Positions 16,784-24,854 of a stretch of 64,000 bases of DNA are shown one piece after another; the first letter of the stretch is position 1; each line of letters opens with the position of its first letter. The DNA comes from CAKZNE01 sp002695025 (GTDB lineage Bacteria; Bacteroidota; Bacteroidia; Flavobacteriales; Schleiferiaceae). The notes below the pieces were generated by a model that did not search any database, had not been told where the DNA came from, and saw only the letters and a program-made list of their open reading frames with translations. The translations under genes were made by a program, and so were the position numbers. Location of the stretch: assembly GCA_913043285.1 (NCBI GenBank), contig CAJWML010000001.1, positions 558,001 through 622,000 on the forward strand, written 5' to 3'.

Positions 16784-18100
16784 TTGAACGAGGATTCATC
16801 GTTAACCAGAAGATTTTCCCGCTTTATTTCCGGGCCCGAAGAGGTCCTCCTGGAAAACAAGATCTTTAACACCGCTGCCTTTACCTTTGCGGTGGTTACT
16901 GTGGTTATTGCGGTGGTTACATTGAATCATACCCACCAGGGGACGCTGTATTTACCTCTGGCGCTGGCCCCGGTAGTCTTCAGTATCTTTTTCTATAACG
17001 CCCGCTTCCGGGAGCATTTCCGGAGTACGTCCTATTTCTTCATAATCTTCAGCCTGGCGTTTTTTGATTACCTATGGTTTATTGTGGTAGCCTTTAACCC
17101 GGCCGTAGACCTGCTTTTTTTGCTCATCCTCACGCTGGGGCTTACCATACTCCCGGTAAAACAGCACTTATTGTTTACCTGTATTTGTGTGCTCAATATT
17201 TTGTTGCTCAACTGGCTGGCCCATCTTTTCCCGCACTGGATATACTCCTATGATGATTCCACCACATTTATACAGTACCTGAAAGCCCATGTATTACTGA
17301 TATCCTGCATTATTCTCATTGCACTGGTGATCGCTTATTTCAAAAGGGCTTATGAAAAGGAGCGGATGGGATCGAGCCTGCAAAACCGCCAGCTCAGCAA
17401 CATCAACCAGGCATTGCAACACCGCAATGAACACCTTGAAGGTCTGGCGCGTATGGTGTCCCATAACCTGCGCTCCCCCATTGCAGGAATGAAAATGCTG
17501 CTCAACCTGTATGAGCGTATGGAAACCCCGGACCAAAAGGAAGACATTGTGCAGAACCTGAACGAGGGCGCCTTCCAACTGTTCGACATGGTGGAAGACC
17601 TTTCGGCCATTATGCTGGATTATAAAGAGCTGAACAAAGAAAAAGAACCCATTGAATTACGTGAGGTAGCGGAAACCGTACTTACCCAGCTCTCGGGACA
17701 GATCCGCTCGACCAAGGCAGAAATAGAACTCGATTTCCGTGAGTACCAGGATGTGATCTATTCCAAAACCTACCTGGAAAGCATTTTCCTGAACCTCATC
17801 TCCAACGCGCTGAAGTACCGTTCTCCTGACCGGAAACCCAAAATTAAAGTGCGAAGTTACCTGGATAAGGGTAAAGTAATGATCTCGATATGTGATAACG
17901 GTCTTGGCCTCGACCTAAGTCAGCACCGGGAGCAGCTGTTCAAAATGTATAAGACCTTTCACCGCGATAGCGGGGCAGACAGCAAGGGGATCGGCCTGTT
18001 CATCACCAAAAACCAGGTAGAAATGATGGGTGGCAAAATTACCGTGGAAAGTCAGCCTGATGTTGGCACTACTTTTTACGTGGAATTATACCGGGTTTAA
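16784..18100 (+). CDS. Membrane histidine kinase (SHNLRS type)
   Basis: 438 residues. About six membrane helices fill residues 28-190, followed by a short coiled linker. The phospho-acceptor helix has MVSHNLRSPIAG near 225-235. The ATPase domain (about 325-436) has ICDNGLGLDLS and GIGLFITKNQ. Its catalytic half closely resembles the PAS kinase immediately upstream. The start is TTG, with a -7 element at the right distance. The 3-prime end overlaps the convergent LytTR response regulator by 4 bases. That regulator is the obvious partner candidate, although LytTR regulators usually pair with a different kinase family (His_kinase). Confidence 0.93.
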   Translation: MNEDSSLTRRFSRFISGPEEVLLENKIFNTAAFTFAVVTVVIAVVTLNHTHQGTLYLPLALAPVVFSIFFYNARFREHFRSTSYFFIIFSLAFFDYLWFIVVAFNPAVDLLFLLILTLGLTILPVKQHLLFTCICVLNILLLNWLAHLFPHWIYSYDDSTTFIQYLKAHVLLISCIILIALVIAYFKRAYEKERMGSSLQNRQLSNINQALQHRNEHLEGLARMVSHNLRSPIAGMKMLLNLYERMETPDQKEDIVQNLNEGAFQLFDMVEDLSAIMLDYKELNKEKEPIELREVAETVLTQLSGQIRSTKAEIELDFREYQDVIYSKTYLESIFLNLISNALKYRSPDRKPKIKVRSYLDKGKVMISICDNGLGLDLSQHREQLFKMYKTFHRDSGADSKGIGLFITKNQVEMMGGKITVESQPDVGTTFYVELYRV

Positions 18101-18783
18101 GATATTTTGCCCAGCAGTATTTTGCGGTTGGAGCGGCTTACCGGCAGGTTAAAATACTCTCCAATGGCATAGCCCTCCACCACTTCTTCTACTTTCTTAA
18201 GATTGAGAATATAGGACTTATGCACCCGCAGGAAATCGTCCTCGGGTAGTTTGGCCATAAAAGCTTTCATGGTGCTATGCACCACGTAATTTTTAGTGGC
18301 TGTTACCACCTTTACATAATCGCCCATAGCCTCCACATATTCTATCTCGGCAGCGCGGAGTTTTACCAGTGAATTATCGGACTTTATGAAGATATGGTCA
18401 TCTTCCTTGGTGCGAAAAAGGTTGTCTTCGTAAAAGCGGGCGCGATCTACCGATTGCGCAAATCGTTTGATATCAACGGGCTTGGCCAGAAAATCGGTCA
18501 CATCGTATTTAAAGGCTTCAAAGGCGTATTTCTTTTCGGAGGTTACAATAATTACCTGTGGCACATTGCGGAAGGTTTCCAGGAACTCCAGACCAGACAT
18601 TTCCGGCATTTCCACATCCAGGAATATCAGATCCACCTCCTTCTTATCAAGGGCAACCTTACCCTCAATGGCATTGGAGTAACTCCCCAGCAGACGCAAG
18701 CCCTGGGTCTTGGAAACACAGTTCCTCAGCATGTCCCTGGAAATGGGATCATCATCAATGATAATACAACTCAGCTCGGTCAT
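18097..18783 (-). CDS. LytTR-type response regulator
   Basis: 228 residues from the ATG at 18783; an upstream in-frame start at 18798 is possible, but the family usually begins just before the first beta strand. The receiver domain (1-115) has IIDDDPIS, the phospho-acceptor Asp in LIFLDVEMPEMSG and a Lys in LAKPVD. The LytTR DNA-binding domain (about 130-228) has FIKSDNSLVKL, DYVKVVT and FLRVHKSYILN. It is convergent with the membrane kinase, sharing 4 bases at the stop codons. Confidence 0.95.
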   Translation of the reverse strand: MTELSCIIIDDDPISRDMLRNCVSKTQGLRLLGSYSNAIEGKVALDKKEVDLIFLDVEMPEMSGLEFLETFRNVPQVIIVTSEKKYAFEAFKYDVTDFLAKPVDIKRFAQSVDRARFYEDNLFRTKEDDHIFIKSDNSLVKLRAAEIEYVEAMGDYVKVVTATKNYVVHSTMKAFMAKLPEDDFLRVHKSYILNLKKVEEVVEGYAIGEYFNLPVSRSNRKILLGKIS

Positions 18784-18854
18784 ACGGTGAAAGTTCAAGC
18801 AAAATAAGCAAAACCTTACATTCTTTATAAATCTTTTTATGAACTAGCTTAGTA

Positions 18855-18887
18855 TTTGAGCCAACGGGCGCAGACTTTTTACCTTTG
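18855..18887 (+). promoter_or_regulatory. Predicted promoter TTTG-N21-TACCTTTG
   Basis: TTTG at 18855-18858 and TACCTTTG at 18880-18887, 21 bases apart, fit the Bacteroidota -33/-7 arrangement closely. The ATG of the S4 protein is at 18892, so the transcript would begin at or next to the start codon. Confidence 0.65.
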
Positions 18888-18891
18888 GACC

Positions 18892-19254
18892 ATGCGCATT
18901 GATAAATTCCTGTGGTGTATACGAAAATTCAAGACCCGGAGCCTGGCTACTGACATGGTTCGCAAGGAGCGTGTTTTGATCAATGATGAAATAGCCAAGC
19001 CTTCGCGCACGGTAAAAACGGGTGACGAGCTTACCGTTAAGAAGGAGGGAATATCCTACTCTTTTAAGATCCTGGACATTCCCAAATCACGTATGGGTGC
19101 CAAGCTGGTGGATCAATACATACGCGATACCACCCCTGCCACAGAACTGGAAAAAGCGGAAGTGATCAGTATGATGAAAACCTTTAACCGGAAAAAGGGC
19201 ACAGGGCGTCCCACCAAAAAAGATCGCAGGGATATTGACCGCCTTAAGGGCTGA
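18892..19254 (+). CDS. S4-domain RNA-binding protein, Hsp15/HslR family
   Basis: 120 residues from the ATG at 18892. The S4 RNA-binding fold fills residues 1-60 (MRIDKFLWCIRKFKTRS..., then VLINDEIAKPSRTVKTGDEL). A basic tail follows (NRKKGTGRPTKKDRRD). Hsp15 in E. coli binds free 50S subunits carrying nascent chains and recycles them; the same role is likely. The start is chosen because a -7 element ends 4 bases upstream, leaving no room for the earlier in-frame start. The end overlaps the convergent hydrolase gene by 11 bases. Confidence 0.92.
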   Translation: MRIDKFLWCIRKFKTRSLATDMVRKERVLINDEIAKPSRTVKTGDELTVKKEGISYSFKILDIPKSRMGAKLVDQYIRDTTPATELEKAEVISMMKTFNRKKGTGRPTKKDRRDIDRLKG

Positions 19255-19900
19255 GCAGTTTTTGCATTACTTCCAGCAGGGTATCGGGTAGAATGGTATG
19301 GCCTCCCTTGAAGCGGGTAAGCTGCAGTTGAAAACCTTTCTCCTTCAAAAAAGCCAGATGTTCCTCCAGGCGTTCTTCGCTGATAAATTCATCCCCGGTG
19401 CCCGCCACCATATACAATGGAAGCTTGCGCATGCGCTCCAGGGCGGCTTTAAAATCAAGATCGGGTGGAAAGGCCCCGGCCCAATTGACCATATAGTCAA
19501 AAGGGTGTGCTGAATGGGCCAGCCACCGGCAAGCTGTAGCTACGCCTTGCGAAAAGGCCAGCAGACCGATGGTGGGTGGCTTATCCATTTTGTTGAGTAC
19601 CTCTTCATATACCTGGTCCAGCATGCAACAATAATCAGCAATATCGTTCAACCGGTCTTCTTTGGTCATCCAGCTTGCTCCCACCCGTTCTTTATTTTCC
19701 GGCAGGTAAAAACGATGCATGCCTTCGGGGGCTACAAAGAGAACTTTCTCCAGCTCGGGAAGCTGGAATTTACGGATGAAATAGGATGCTAATTGCCCGT
19801 ATCCATGCAATACAAAACATAGTTGTGAATAGGACCTTGTAAGCGGTCCACTCAGATAGTAGCGCCCGGTTTTCCGGAATTTGAAATAGTGTTCGCTCAA
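19244..19900 (-). CDS. Alpha/beta hydrolase, phospholipase/carboxylesterase family
   Basis: 218 residues of the small esterase type (Abhydrolase_2). The oxyanion region is LHGYGQ near residue 32. The nucleophile elbow is AFSQG with the catalytic Ser near residue 117. An Asp in GTGDEFI and a His in FKGGHTI complete a triad. The Ala in place of the usual Gly before FSQG is a minor change. The start is TTG, overlapping the enoyl-CoA hydratase stop (TTGA). The likely substrates are short acyl or thioester compounds; the exact one is unknown. There is no signal peptide, so it is cytoplasmic. Confidence 0.9.
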   Translation of the reverse strand: MSEHYFKFRKTGRYYLSGPLTRSYSQLCFVLHGYGQLASYFIRKFQLPELEKVLFVAPEGMHRFYLPENKERVGASWMTKEDRLNDIADYCCMLDQVYEEVLNKMDKPPTIGLLAFSQGVATACRWLAHSAHPFDYMVNWAGAFPPDLDFKAALERMRKLPLYMVAGTGDEFISEERLEEHLAFLKEKGFQLQLTRFKGGHTILPDTLLEVMQKLLSP

Positions 19901-20676
19901 GCCTTGAAATCAGCCTTACGCTTCTCCAGGAAAGCGGTTGTTCCTTCCTTAAAATCATCGGTGCCAAAACACTTTCCGAACTCTTCGATCTCTACTTTAA
20001 AACCATTGATCCCGGTCTTGAACCCGGCATTTATACTGCGTATGGCACTTTGTATGGCCTGGGGTGAGTTCCTGATCATTTTAGCGGCCATAGCCTTGCA
20101 GGCTTCCATCAATTCTTCGGGGGCCGTTACCTGGTTTACCAGGCCTGTTTCATAGGCCCTGTCGGCCTTTATCATCTCTGCGGTACAAATCATTTCCATA
20201 GCGCGGCCTTTGCCTACCAGGTTGGCCAGCCTCTGTGTACCCCCATAGCCGGGTATCACACCCAGCCCGGTTTCCGGAAGACCCATACGGGCATTGGACG
20301 AAGCTATACGTACATGACAGGCCATAGCCAGCTCCAGGCCCCCGCCCAGTGCAAAACCATTAACGGCCGCAATTACCGGTTTATTCAGGTTTTCCACCAG
20401 GTCAAATAGTATTTCATGGCCACGGGCGGCCAGTTCAGTTCCTTCCTGCACGCTGAAATCTGCAAACTCCTTGATGTCTGCACCTGCTACAAAGGCTTTT
20501 TCTCCACTGCCGGTAAGGATAATTACCCTTACTTCCTGATCACTCTCCAGCGCTTTAAAGGCTGTATTCAACTCTTGTATGGTTTCCCGGTTCAGGGCGT
20601 TGAGCTGTTGTGGCCGGTTGATGGTGATGGTGGCTATTCCGTTTTCTTTCTCCTGGGTGAGATTGTTAAAGGACAT
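19897..20676 (-). CDS. Enoyl-CoA hydratase/isomerase (crotonase family)
   Basis: 259 residues, normal length. The oxyanion-hole motifs are FVAGADIKEF (near 62-72) and NGFALGGGLELA (near 106-117). The two catalytic Glu residues of hydratases are present, in GGGLELA and in MGLPETGLG. This supports a true hydratase acting on trans-2-enoyl-CoA in beta-oxidation or a related acyl-CoA pathway. It lies 7 bases after the SIMPL-protein gene and overlaps the esterase gene, so the three are probably one transcript with the NtrY-like kinase. Confidence 0.95.
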   Translation of the reverse strand: MSFNNLTQEKENGIATITINRPQQLNALNRETIQELNTAFKALESDQEVRVIILTGSGEKAFVAGADIKEFADFSVQEGTELAARGHEILFDLVENLNKPVIAAVNGFALGGGLELAMACHVRIASSNARMGLPETGLGVIPGYGGTQRLANLVGKGRAMEMICTAEMIKADRAYETGLVNQVTAPEELMEACKAMAAKMIRNSPQAIQSAIRSINAGFKTGINGFKVEIEEFGKCFGTDDFKEGTTAFLEKRKADFKA

Positions 20677-20683
20677 CTGGCTA

Positions 20684-21376
20684 TTATTTTAATTCGAATA
20701 CTACGTTTACACGGGCTGAAATCTGCAACTCTCCGGGGGCAATGCTAGCCCGGGACTCATCCATTTCCATACTGGATTTGAACGCTATAGGAACCGGCCC
20801 CGATTCAACAATACGGTCAGAGATATGAACAGCACTGCCTATTTGCTGGTTGAGCTGGGAAGCCAGGAAAATGGCTTTTTCCTTTGCGTTCTTCACTGCC
20901 TTAGCCAATAGTTGTTGCTCCAGTTTTTCTCTTTGAGAAGATTCAAAGCGTACGCTGCCAATACCGTTTACACCCTTCTCCATAAGATCTACAATTACGT
21001 TTTGATAGTCCCCTATATCTTTCAGCACAAAACCGATATTCTGGGTAGCTATGTATTGATAGGTTTCCTTGTTGTAATCTATGCGTTGGGAGCGCAGGTT
21101 CACATAGTTGGTTTCAATGGAACTGATGCCGGTTTTTGATTTAAGATAACTTAAGGCCTGTGCTGCCGCCTGTGACGTTTTGGTCTGGGCTTCCTTGGGC
21201 GTACTTTCTGAATTCTCAATAATGATCTGGATGATCACCTGATCAGGGTTCAATACTTGTTCTGCCGTGCCGATCACGTCAATGGTAGGTTGTGAACTGC
21301 CGTTTTGCTGGGCGATAGCCTTGCTACTGCTCCAGGTAAGTAAGGCAAAGGCTGCCAGCCATTGCATTGTTTTCAT
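20684..21376 (-). CDS. SIMPL-domain (DUF541) periplasmic protein
   Basis: 230 residues with an N-terminal signal peptide ending near AIAQ. The rest is one SIMPL/DUF541 domain: PTIDVIGTAEQVLNPDQ at the start, the conserved YNKETYQYIATQNI stretch in the middle and VNVVFELK at the end. The family is periplasmic or outer-membrane linked and reported in oxidative-stress protection and cell-surface maintenance. The specific role here is unknown. It starts 12 bases after the NtrY-like kinase gene. Confidence 0.92.
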   Translation of the reverse strand: MKTMQWLAAFALLTWSSSKAIAQQNGSSQPTIDVIGTAEQVLNPDQVIIQIIIENSESTPKEAQTKTSQAAAQALSYLKSKTGISSIETNYVNLRSQRIDYNKETYQYIATQNIGFVLKDIGDYQNVIVDLMEKGVNGIGSVRFESSQREKLEQQLLAKAVKNAKEKAIFLASQLNQQIGSAVHISDRIVESGPVPIAFKSSMEMDESRASIAPGELQISARVNVVFELK

Positions 21377-21388
21377 AAGGTGTTATTT

Positions 21389-22831
21389 TTAGGTGCCGGG
21401 TAAAGATATGTAAAAGGTAGTGCCCTTACCAAGCTCTGTCTCAAACCAGATCTCCCCGCCAAAGCCGTTGATAATGTTCTTCACCATGGCCAGACCCAGG
21501 CCCATACCTTTGGTTTTGGTGGTAAAACGGGGTTCAAATATCTTATCCTTTTGTTCATCGGGAATGCCTGATCCGTTATCGCTCACTGATATCAGTACGG
21601 TATGGTCCTCCCGCTTTTTCATACCAATGCGGATCTCCGGCTCCCGCTCTTCCGGTACCGCTTGTATAGCGTTATTAATGAGGTTGTTCATCACCCGTAC
21701 CAGCTGATCTTTATCCCCTTTCAAAAGAATATCCTTATCCTCGGTGTGGAATTGAATATTATACTCGGGATACAGGGCTGCAGTGCGCTGAATGATCTCC
21801 CTGGCCCCAAACTCTTCTGACTTGAGCTCCGGCATGCTGGCAAAGCGGGAAAAGGCTTCGGCTATACCGCTCAAGGTATCGATCTGGGAGATCATGCTCT
21901 CCGTAAATTCCCTCAGCTTTTCGGACTGTTCGGTTTTCAGGGTCTTCTCCAGGTGTTGCACGTTAAGGCGCATAGGAGTCAGTGGATTCTTGATCTCGTG
22001 GGCCACTTGTTTGGCCATTTCGCGCCAGGCACTTTCCCGCTCTGTTTTGGCGAGGATGGCAGCACTGGCCTCCAATTCTTCCAGCATGCGGTTGTACTCG
22101 TCCACCAAAGCCCCTATTTCATCGTCAAATTTCCATTTTAAGGGCACATTGGTCTCATTAATGCGTATACTCTTCAACTTTTGCCCAACGGCCTTTAGAG
22201 AGCTTGTAATGTAGTTGGACAGGAAATAGGCAATTACCCCCGCAATGATAAACAGGAAGAAATAGGTCTGGCTGAGGCGCATCAGAAATTTCTCCTGGTC
22301 CTTTTCGTGAATGGACTTCGTGTCAAAATACGGGAGGTTTATAATGGCAATAGGTTCATTGTTAGAGTTATGCACATAATCATAGGTGGAAAGGTACTCC
22401 ATGGTGTCCGTTTTGCGCTTTACCAGCAGCTGCTCCGGTTTGCGCTCTATGGCATTGAGCATGGTACGCCCCAGTTTATCCGGAACAATGTGATTTTCAT
22501 GCAACTCGGGATTACTGGATATCAGCATATCGCCACTAAGACTGTAAATGTTAATATCCAGGCTATTGATATTGGCCAACTCACAGATCTTGGTATCAAA
22601 GAGCATAACAATACTATCCGTCTCAGCCCCTATGCTCTCATCCCTTAAAAAGTAGTTGATGGATTCGTTGATGGCGTATTCCTTTCGCTTCAGACGCTCC
22701 TGGTGGTACAGCTCATTCTCATTCTTGAAATGCTGGAAATAAATGGCCCCGGTGATGAAGAAGCTCACCAGTATGATCAACAGCATCGACATGAAGATGC
22801 GGGCCCGTAATGTGAGTTTGAAGCGTTTCAA
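21389..22831 (-). CDS. NtrY-like membrane histidine kinase with HAMP domain
   Basis: 480 residues. The first membrane helix is at about 12-30 and the second at about 190-210, enclosing an extracytoplasmic sensor of about 160 residues. A HAMP linker follows. The phospho-acceptor motif VAHEIKNPLTPMRLNVQHLE is of the NtrY type. The ATPase domain has SDNGSGIPDEQ and GMGLGLAMVK. No response regulator is adjacent, so the partner is encoded elsewhere. The start is TTG; the next Met is 13 codons on, inside the first helix. It heads an operon with the SIMPL, hydratase and esterase genes. Confidence 0.95.
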   Translation of the reverse strand: MKRFKLTLRARIFMSMLLIILVSFFITGAIYFQHFKNENELYHQERLKRKEYAINESINYFLRDESIGAETDSIVMLFDTKICELANINSLDINIYSLSGDMLISSNPELHENHIVPDKLGRTMLNAIERKPEQLLVKRKTDTMEYLSTYDYVHNSNNEPIAIINLPYFDTKSIHEKDQEKFLMRLSQTYFFLFIIAGVIAYFLSNYITSSLKAVGQKLKSIRINETNVPLKWKFDDEIGALVDEYNRMLEELEASAAILAKTERESAWREMAKQVAHEIKNPLTPMRLNVQHLEKTLKTEQSEKLREFTESMISQIDTLSGIAEAFSRFASMPELKSEEFGAREIIQRTAALYPEYNIQFHTEDKDILLKGDKDQLVRVMNNLINNAIQAVPEEREPEIRIGMKKREDHTVLISVSDNGSGIPDEQKDKIFEPRFTTKTKGMGLGLAMVKNIINGFGGEIWFETELGKGTTFYISLPGT

Positions 22832-22842
22832 AAAGCGCGATT

Positions 22843-22876
22843 CGTTAGATAAAGCTTTATGCTATCAAATCTAACG
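22843..22876. promoter_or_regulatory. Inverted repeat CGTTAGAT-N18-ATCTAACG over the kinase promoter
   Basis: A perfect 8-base inverted repeat whose right arm overlaps a minus-strand -7 element, TAGATTTG (22866-22873). The placement suggests an operator or a leader hairpin controlling the NtrY-like kinase operon, whose start codon is at 22831. Confidence 0.45.
22866..22873 (-). promoter_or_regulatory. Predicted -7 promoter element TAGATTTG
   Basis: Matches TAnnTTTG on the minus strand, 35 bases before the TTG start of the NtrY-like kinase. It separates this operon from the two lipoprotein genes upstream. Confidence 0.5.
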
Positions 22877-22895
22877 CCATTTTAATTAACATTAC

Positions 22896-23237
22896 TTAAC
22901 GCGGATTCTGTACCAGGGTTGAATCTTCAATGACCACAATAAGATCCTGATCATAGTCCAACTCATAAACTTCCTGGGTTTGAAGGTAGACGCTTCTTGA
23001 GCCACTTACCATATAGAATTCAAGCCTTGACCGCTTAGGCCATTTTTTTCTTTTGTCCTTAATAACTAATTGCTCCGAGTTTTCACCCGGTAACAAATAT
23101 TCACTCATACCATACTCATCAAAGCTTATGCTCTCAATCCTCACGTTGGATAGCTTATTCTGAACCTCAATGGTCCCCTCTTCACAGCAGGCCACTGTTA
23201 TCCCTAAAATCACCAGGAACTTTAACGTATTCTTCAT
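22896..23237 (-). CDS. Small lipoprotein of unknown function
   Basis: 113 residues with a signal peptide and lipobox ending in VAC-C (two Cys in a row, so lipidation of the first is expected). The mature part is about 95 residues, beta-rich, with a basic patch KDKRKKWPKRSR and a Tyr/Asp-rich end. I do not recognise a family. The gene starts 10 bases after the preceding lipoprotein gene and is surely co-transcribed with it; the pair may form one envelope unit. Confidence 0.8.
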   Translation of the reverse strand: MKNTLKFLVILGITVACCEEGTIEVQNKLSNVRIESISFDEYGMSEYLLPGENSEQLVIKDKRKKWPKRSRLEFYMVSGSRSVYLQTQEVYELDYDQDLIVVIEDSTLVQNPR

Positions 23238-23247
23238 GATACCGTAG

Positions 23248-23814
23248 TTATAATGCTATTTCAAATTCCCCGATAAAGGCACTGGTACTGTTTTCTGTCA
23301 CGCGAACCCATTCGGTAATATTGGCCCTTACGGTAGTTATACCACCATCCGCGCGCCTGATCTTAAATTTGGGTACCTCTGCAATATAGTCGCCTGGTTT
23401 TAAGATGTGCAGGCTATTGATAAGGCCTGCAAATTCACCAGCGGTCTGCAAGGTGTCTTCGGGAAGTGCATAAGGGGCAATAACCGCATATTTTACTTCA
23501 CTGTTACTAACCTTATACCCTTGAAACGTAGTGGGGTCATAGGATTGCGCATCAATATCCAGCGAGGCAAACTCTCCCCATTCACGGCCGTTTATGTGAA
23601 TTTCTACTTCCAAAAGCGAATCGCAAACTACATATCTCCGCTCCCCGTTTTCAAGTATATAAGGTTTCAGCAAGAGCACAAACTCCCTGAACAGGTTGTC
23701 CCCAGATTCCGAGAAAATGGATTGTTGATCGTAGGAATATGGGTTGCCATCATATTTATCACAACCCATAAGACCAAGGCAAATACCCAACGCGTAAAAA
23801 GAATGTTTCAGCAT
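23248..23814 (-). CDS. Lipoprotein of unknown function
   Basis: 188 residues with lipobox LMGC and a mature part rich in beta-strand pattern. No catalytic motif or known domain was seen. Aromatic and acidic residues dominate the first 60 mature residues. It is the first gene of a two-lipoprotein unit, just downstream of the ATP synthase terminator on the same strand. Conservation is unknown to me, so it may be lineage-specific. Confidence 0.8.
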   Translation of the reverse strand: MLKHSFYALGICLGLMGCDKYDGNPYSYDQQSIFSESGDNLFREFVLLLKPYILENGERRYVVCDSLLEVEIHINGREWGEFASLDIDAQSYDPTTFQGYKVSNSEVKYAVIAPYALPEDTLQTAGEFAGLINSLHILKPGDYIAEVPKFKIRRADGGITTVRANITEWVRVTENSTSAFIGEFEIAL

Positions 23815-23876
23815 AATCAGGAAAGGTGTTTATCACTATTACGCTGAAATAGAAGGGCTGGTTGGGCCTGTAAACA

Positions 23877-23906
23877 AAAAAGCCCGGCCATACGACCGGG
23901 GCTTTT
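23877..23906 (-). terminator. Terminator of the sprE-atp operon
   Basis: Read on the minus strand, AAAAGCCCCGGTC and GGCCGGGCTTTT form a stem with a small loop, followed by a T-rich tract. It begins 24 bases after the atpG stop codon. Confidence 0.88.
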
Positions 23907-23929
23907 CATTATATGCAGATTATTATTTT

Positions 23930-24796
23930 CTAGCCGTTAAGGGCTTCCGCACCACCAACAATCTCGAGGATCTCATTGGTAATGGCCGCCTGACGGGCTT
24001 TGTTATAGGACAATTTCAGTTGTTTCCTGAGTTCTGAAGCGTTATCTGTGGCTTTGTGCATAGCGGTCATACGCGCACCGTGCTCTGAAGCGTGACTATC
24101 CAGAACGGCTTTAAAGAGCTGGGTCTTCAATGACTTGGGGATCAGGTCTTCCAGAATCTCTTCCTTGGAAGGTTCGTAGATATAATCCGCCAGCTGGCTG
24201 GCATTATTGTCATTTTTCACCTCACGTACAGGAAGCATCTGTTCCAGCTGAACGCGCTGCACAGCGGCATTCACAAACTGGTTGTAGATCAGGTATATCC
24301 TGTCATACTCTCCCCTGGCAAACTTTTCCATGAGAGCTTCAGCGATAGCGCTTACGTTCTCAAAAGAAAGGTCGTCATACAGGTCGTTGTGGTGACCTAT
24401 AACCGACTCTCCTCTCCTCCTGAGCAGGTCAAAGGATTTTTTACCAATGGCCAGCACATCGTATTTGCTAGCAGGATTCCCCTGTATTTCGGCCAGGGCC
24501 TTCTTTACCACGTTGGCGTTAAAAGCACCGGCCAAACCACGGTTTGAGGATACCGTTACCAGCAACACTTTCTTCACCTCATCGCTCTGGCGGGAGTAAA
24601 CTCCTTCACTGGCATCCAGGGTTGCGCTAACGTTCATCAGGATCTCTTCCAGCTTTTGAGCATACGGGCGCATCTGGGTGATCGCATCCTGGGCACGCTT
24701 CAACTTAGCTGCAGAAACCATCTTCATAGCTGAAGTGATCTGCATGGTTGAAGATACCGAAGTGATCCTGTTTCTTAGTTCTTTTAAGTTTGCCAT
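23930..24796 (-). CDS. atpG: ATP synthase F1 subunit gamma
   Basis: Central rotor shaft of the F1 sector, 288 residues. The family N-terminus (LKELRNRITSVSSTMQITSAMKMVSAAKL) and the C-terminal ARQAAITNEILEIVGGAEAL match the gamma signature. It is the last gene of the atp operon here; atpD and atpC, which would normally follow, are absent, as is usual in Bacteroidota where they form a separate unit. A terminator follows. Confidence 0.98.
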   Translation of the reverse strand: MANLKELRNRITSVSSTMQITSAMKMVSAAKLKRAQDAITQMRPYAQKLEEILMNVSATLDASEGVYSRQSDEVKKVLLVTVSSNRGLAGAFNANVVKKALAEIQGNPASKYDVLAIGKKSFDLLRRRGESVIGHHNDLYDDLSFENVSAIAEALMEKFARGEYDRIYLIYNQFVNAAVQRVQLEQMLPVREVKNDNNASQLADYIYEPSKEEILEDLIPKSLKTQLFKAVLDSHASEHGARMTAMHKATDNASELRKQLKLSYNKARQAAITNEILEIVGGAEALNG

Positions 24797-24854
24797 TTTG
24801 TTAGTTTAAAGAGGAGGAGTCAGAAGGCACTTGGCCTTCTGCCCAAACTCAATA

